Shown here one piece after another: positions 34,304 to 34,952 of a stretch of 34,952 nucleotides of DNA; within the stretch, counting starts at the first letter, position 1; the number at the start of each line of letters is the position of its first letter. Source of the stretch: Clostridia bacterium (lineage in GTDB: Bacteria > Bacillota > Clostridia > Christensenellales > DTU072). The stretch lies in NCBI GenBank assembly GCA_017533505.1, contig JAFXIB010000042.1, positions 1-34,952 of the forward strand. The letters are read 5' to 3'. The position numbers were made by a program, and so were the translations under genes. The notes under the pieces are model-generated. The model did no database searches, had not been told where the DNA came from, and worked only from the letters and a program-made list of their open reading frames with translations.

Positions 34304-34952
34304 ATGAAAAAAGCCTTTCTTGCCGTTGTAATCGCAGTAACTCTTGCAACCTTCATAGCAGGCTTTTTTACTACGCAATCTTATAGCGATGAGTATGCCT
34401 ATCTATTTGTGTATTTTGAAGGTAACGAGGAGCTTCTTGCAGATGGCACAAGACCTGTTGAAGAAGCAATTTTTTACGCTCTTTCAAGAGATGGATACAA
34501 CTATACAGCTCTAAACGACAACAAACCTGTTCTCTTGTCCAACTCTGGCACAGGTGGTGTGCGTGATCCATTCATATTCAAAGCAGAAGATGGCGACTAC
34601 ATTATGCTTGCAACAGATATGCACGCTCGCTATGGCTGGAGAAGTAACTATTCTATCATCACATGGCGATCAAAAGATTTGATTTCTTGGGAAGAGGAAA
34701 CCATTATTCCACTTGCAGGATCCTATACTCTCCTTGATGAAGCAACTGCTGCATGGGCGCCACAAGCTATTTACGACCACGAAAAAGGCGAGTACCTTGT
34801 GTATTTTAGCGCCGACAAGCCCTATCAATTTTATCGTAGGACACCAGACAACGGATACAAATGTATATATTCATTCTATACAAAAGACTTCAAAACACCC
34901 ACAAGTGAGCCACAAATTTTCTTTGAAATTTTAGGCGAAGATATTATTGATG
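34304..34952 (+). CDS. secreted GH43-like glycosidase, partial (runs off the window)
   Basis: The frame stays open to the window edge (216 codons). A signal peptide MKKAFLAVVIAVTLATFIAGFF precedes a five-bladed beta-propeller-type start. GVRDPFIFKAEDGDYIMLATDM has the Arg-Asp-Pro that carries the catalytic base in GH43. TWRSKDLISWEEE and AAWAPQAIYDHEKGEYLVYFS follow the blade pattern of arabinosidases and xylosidases. Family members usually read WAPE where this has WAPQ. AGGG lies about 10 nt before the ATG. The substrate could be an arabinan or xylan side chain; the C-terminus and the other catalytic residues are outside the window. Confidence 0.72.
   Translation, partial: MKKAFLAVVIAVTLATFIAGFFTTQSYSDEYAYLFVYFEGNEELLADGTRPVEEAIFYALSRDGYNYTALNDNKPVLLSNSGTGGVRDPFIFKAEDGDYIMLATDMHARYGWRSNYSIITWRSKDLISWEEETIIPLAGSYTLLDEATAAWAPQAIYDHEKGEYLVYFSADKPYQFYRRTPDNGYKCIYSFYTKDFKTPTSEPQIFFEILGEDIID

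Overview
The window is about 35 kb of AT-rich chromosome. It most likely comes from an uncultured gut-type member of the Clostridia (Bacillota). Evidence for this is strong Shine-Dalgarno sequences (AAGGAG, GGAGG), consensus sigma-A promoters (TTGACA-N17-TATAAT), U-tailed intrinsic terminators, a one-piece clostridial-type PurL of 1230 residues, many small lipoproteins, ZTP and purine riboswitches, and a tRNA-Ala with encoded CCA. There are no transposase, phage, CRISPR or rRNA sequences. Genus cannot be told from the sequence.

Region 1 (1-520) holds the broken start of a membrane transporter on the minus strand and the terminator of the next operon. Region 2 (521-14277, minus strand) is one purine operon. 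It has a promoter, a ZTP riboswitch with an overlapping terminator, then purE, purC, a PurF homologue, purM, a small formate/nitrite-family channel, purN, a PurO-type IMP cyclohydrolase, a stand-alone AICAR transformylase, purD, purL and fhs. Gaps between genes are -14 to 42 nt. The operon takes PRPP to IMP except for the PurB step; no purK, purT, purS or purQ is present. It carries its own one-carbon supply: a putative formate channel plus formate-tetrahydrofolate ligase make 10-formyl-THF for PurN and the transformylase. ZTP/ZMP, the signal of 10-formyl-THF shortage, is the riboswitch ligand. The PurF homologue lacks the glutaminase nucleophile but keeps the PRPP loop and the likely Fe-S cysteines.

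Region 3 (14318-17786) is feoAB for ferrous iron uptake (minus), with FeoB carrying a cysteine-rich tail, divergent from a TetR-family regulator. A 19-bp near-palindromic element occurs twice between the divergent promoters.

Region 4 (17821-22570) holds a DUF6273-type lipoprotein, a YwaF-like membrane protein, a uridine-kinase-like nucleoside kinase behind a guanine-class riboswitch that appears wired as an ON switch, and a lipoprotein glycerophosphodiesterase.

Region 5 (22654-27643) has tRNA-Ala(GGC) with promoter and terminator, a repeat-bracketed lipoprotein gene of different codon use, and a TetR regulator plus large lipoprotein operon with two adjacent palindromic operators.

Region 6 (27616-34952) has a frameshifted CrtO-like acyltransferase gene, a membrane-anchored alkaline-phosphatase-superfamily enzyme, a small unknown protein, an FGGY sugar kinase, two tandem paralogous PlsC-type acyltransferases with a zinc ribbon, and the start of a GH43-like secreted glycosidase that runs off the window. 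Several genes here and in region 4 lack a Shine-Dalgarno and have a -10 box 6-9 nt before the ATG, suggesting leaderless transcripts.
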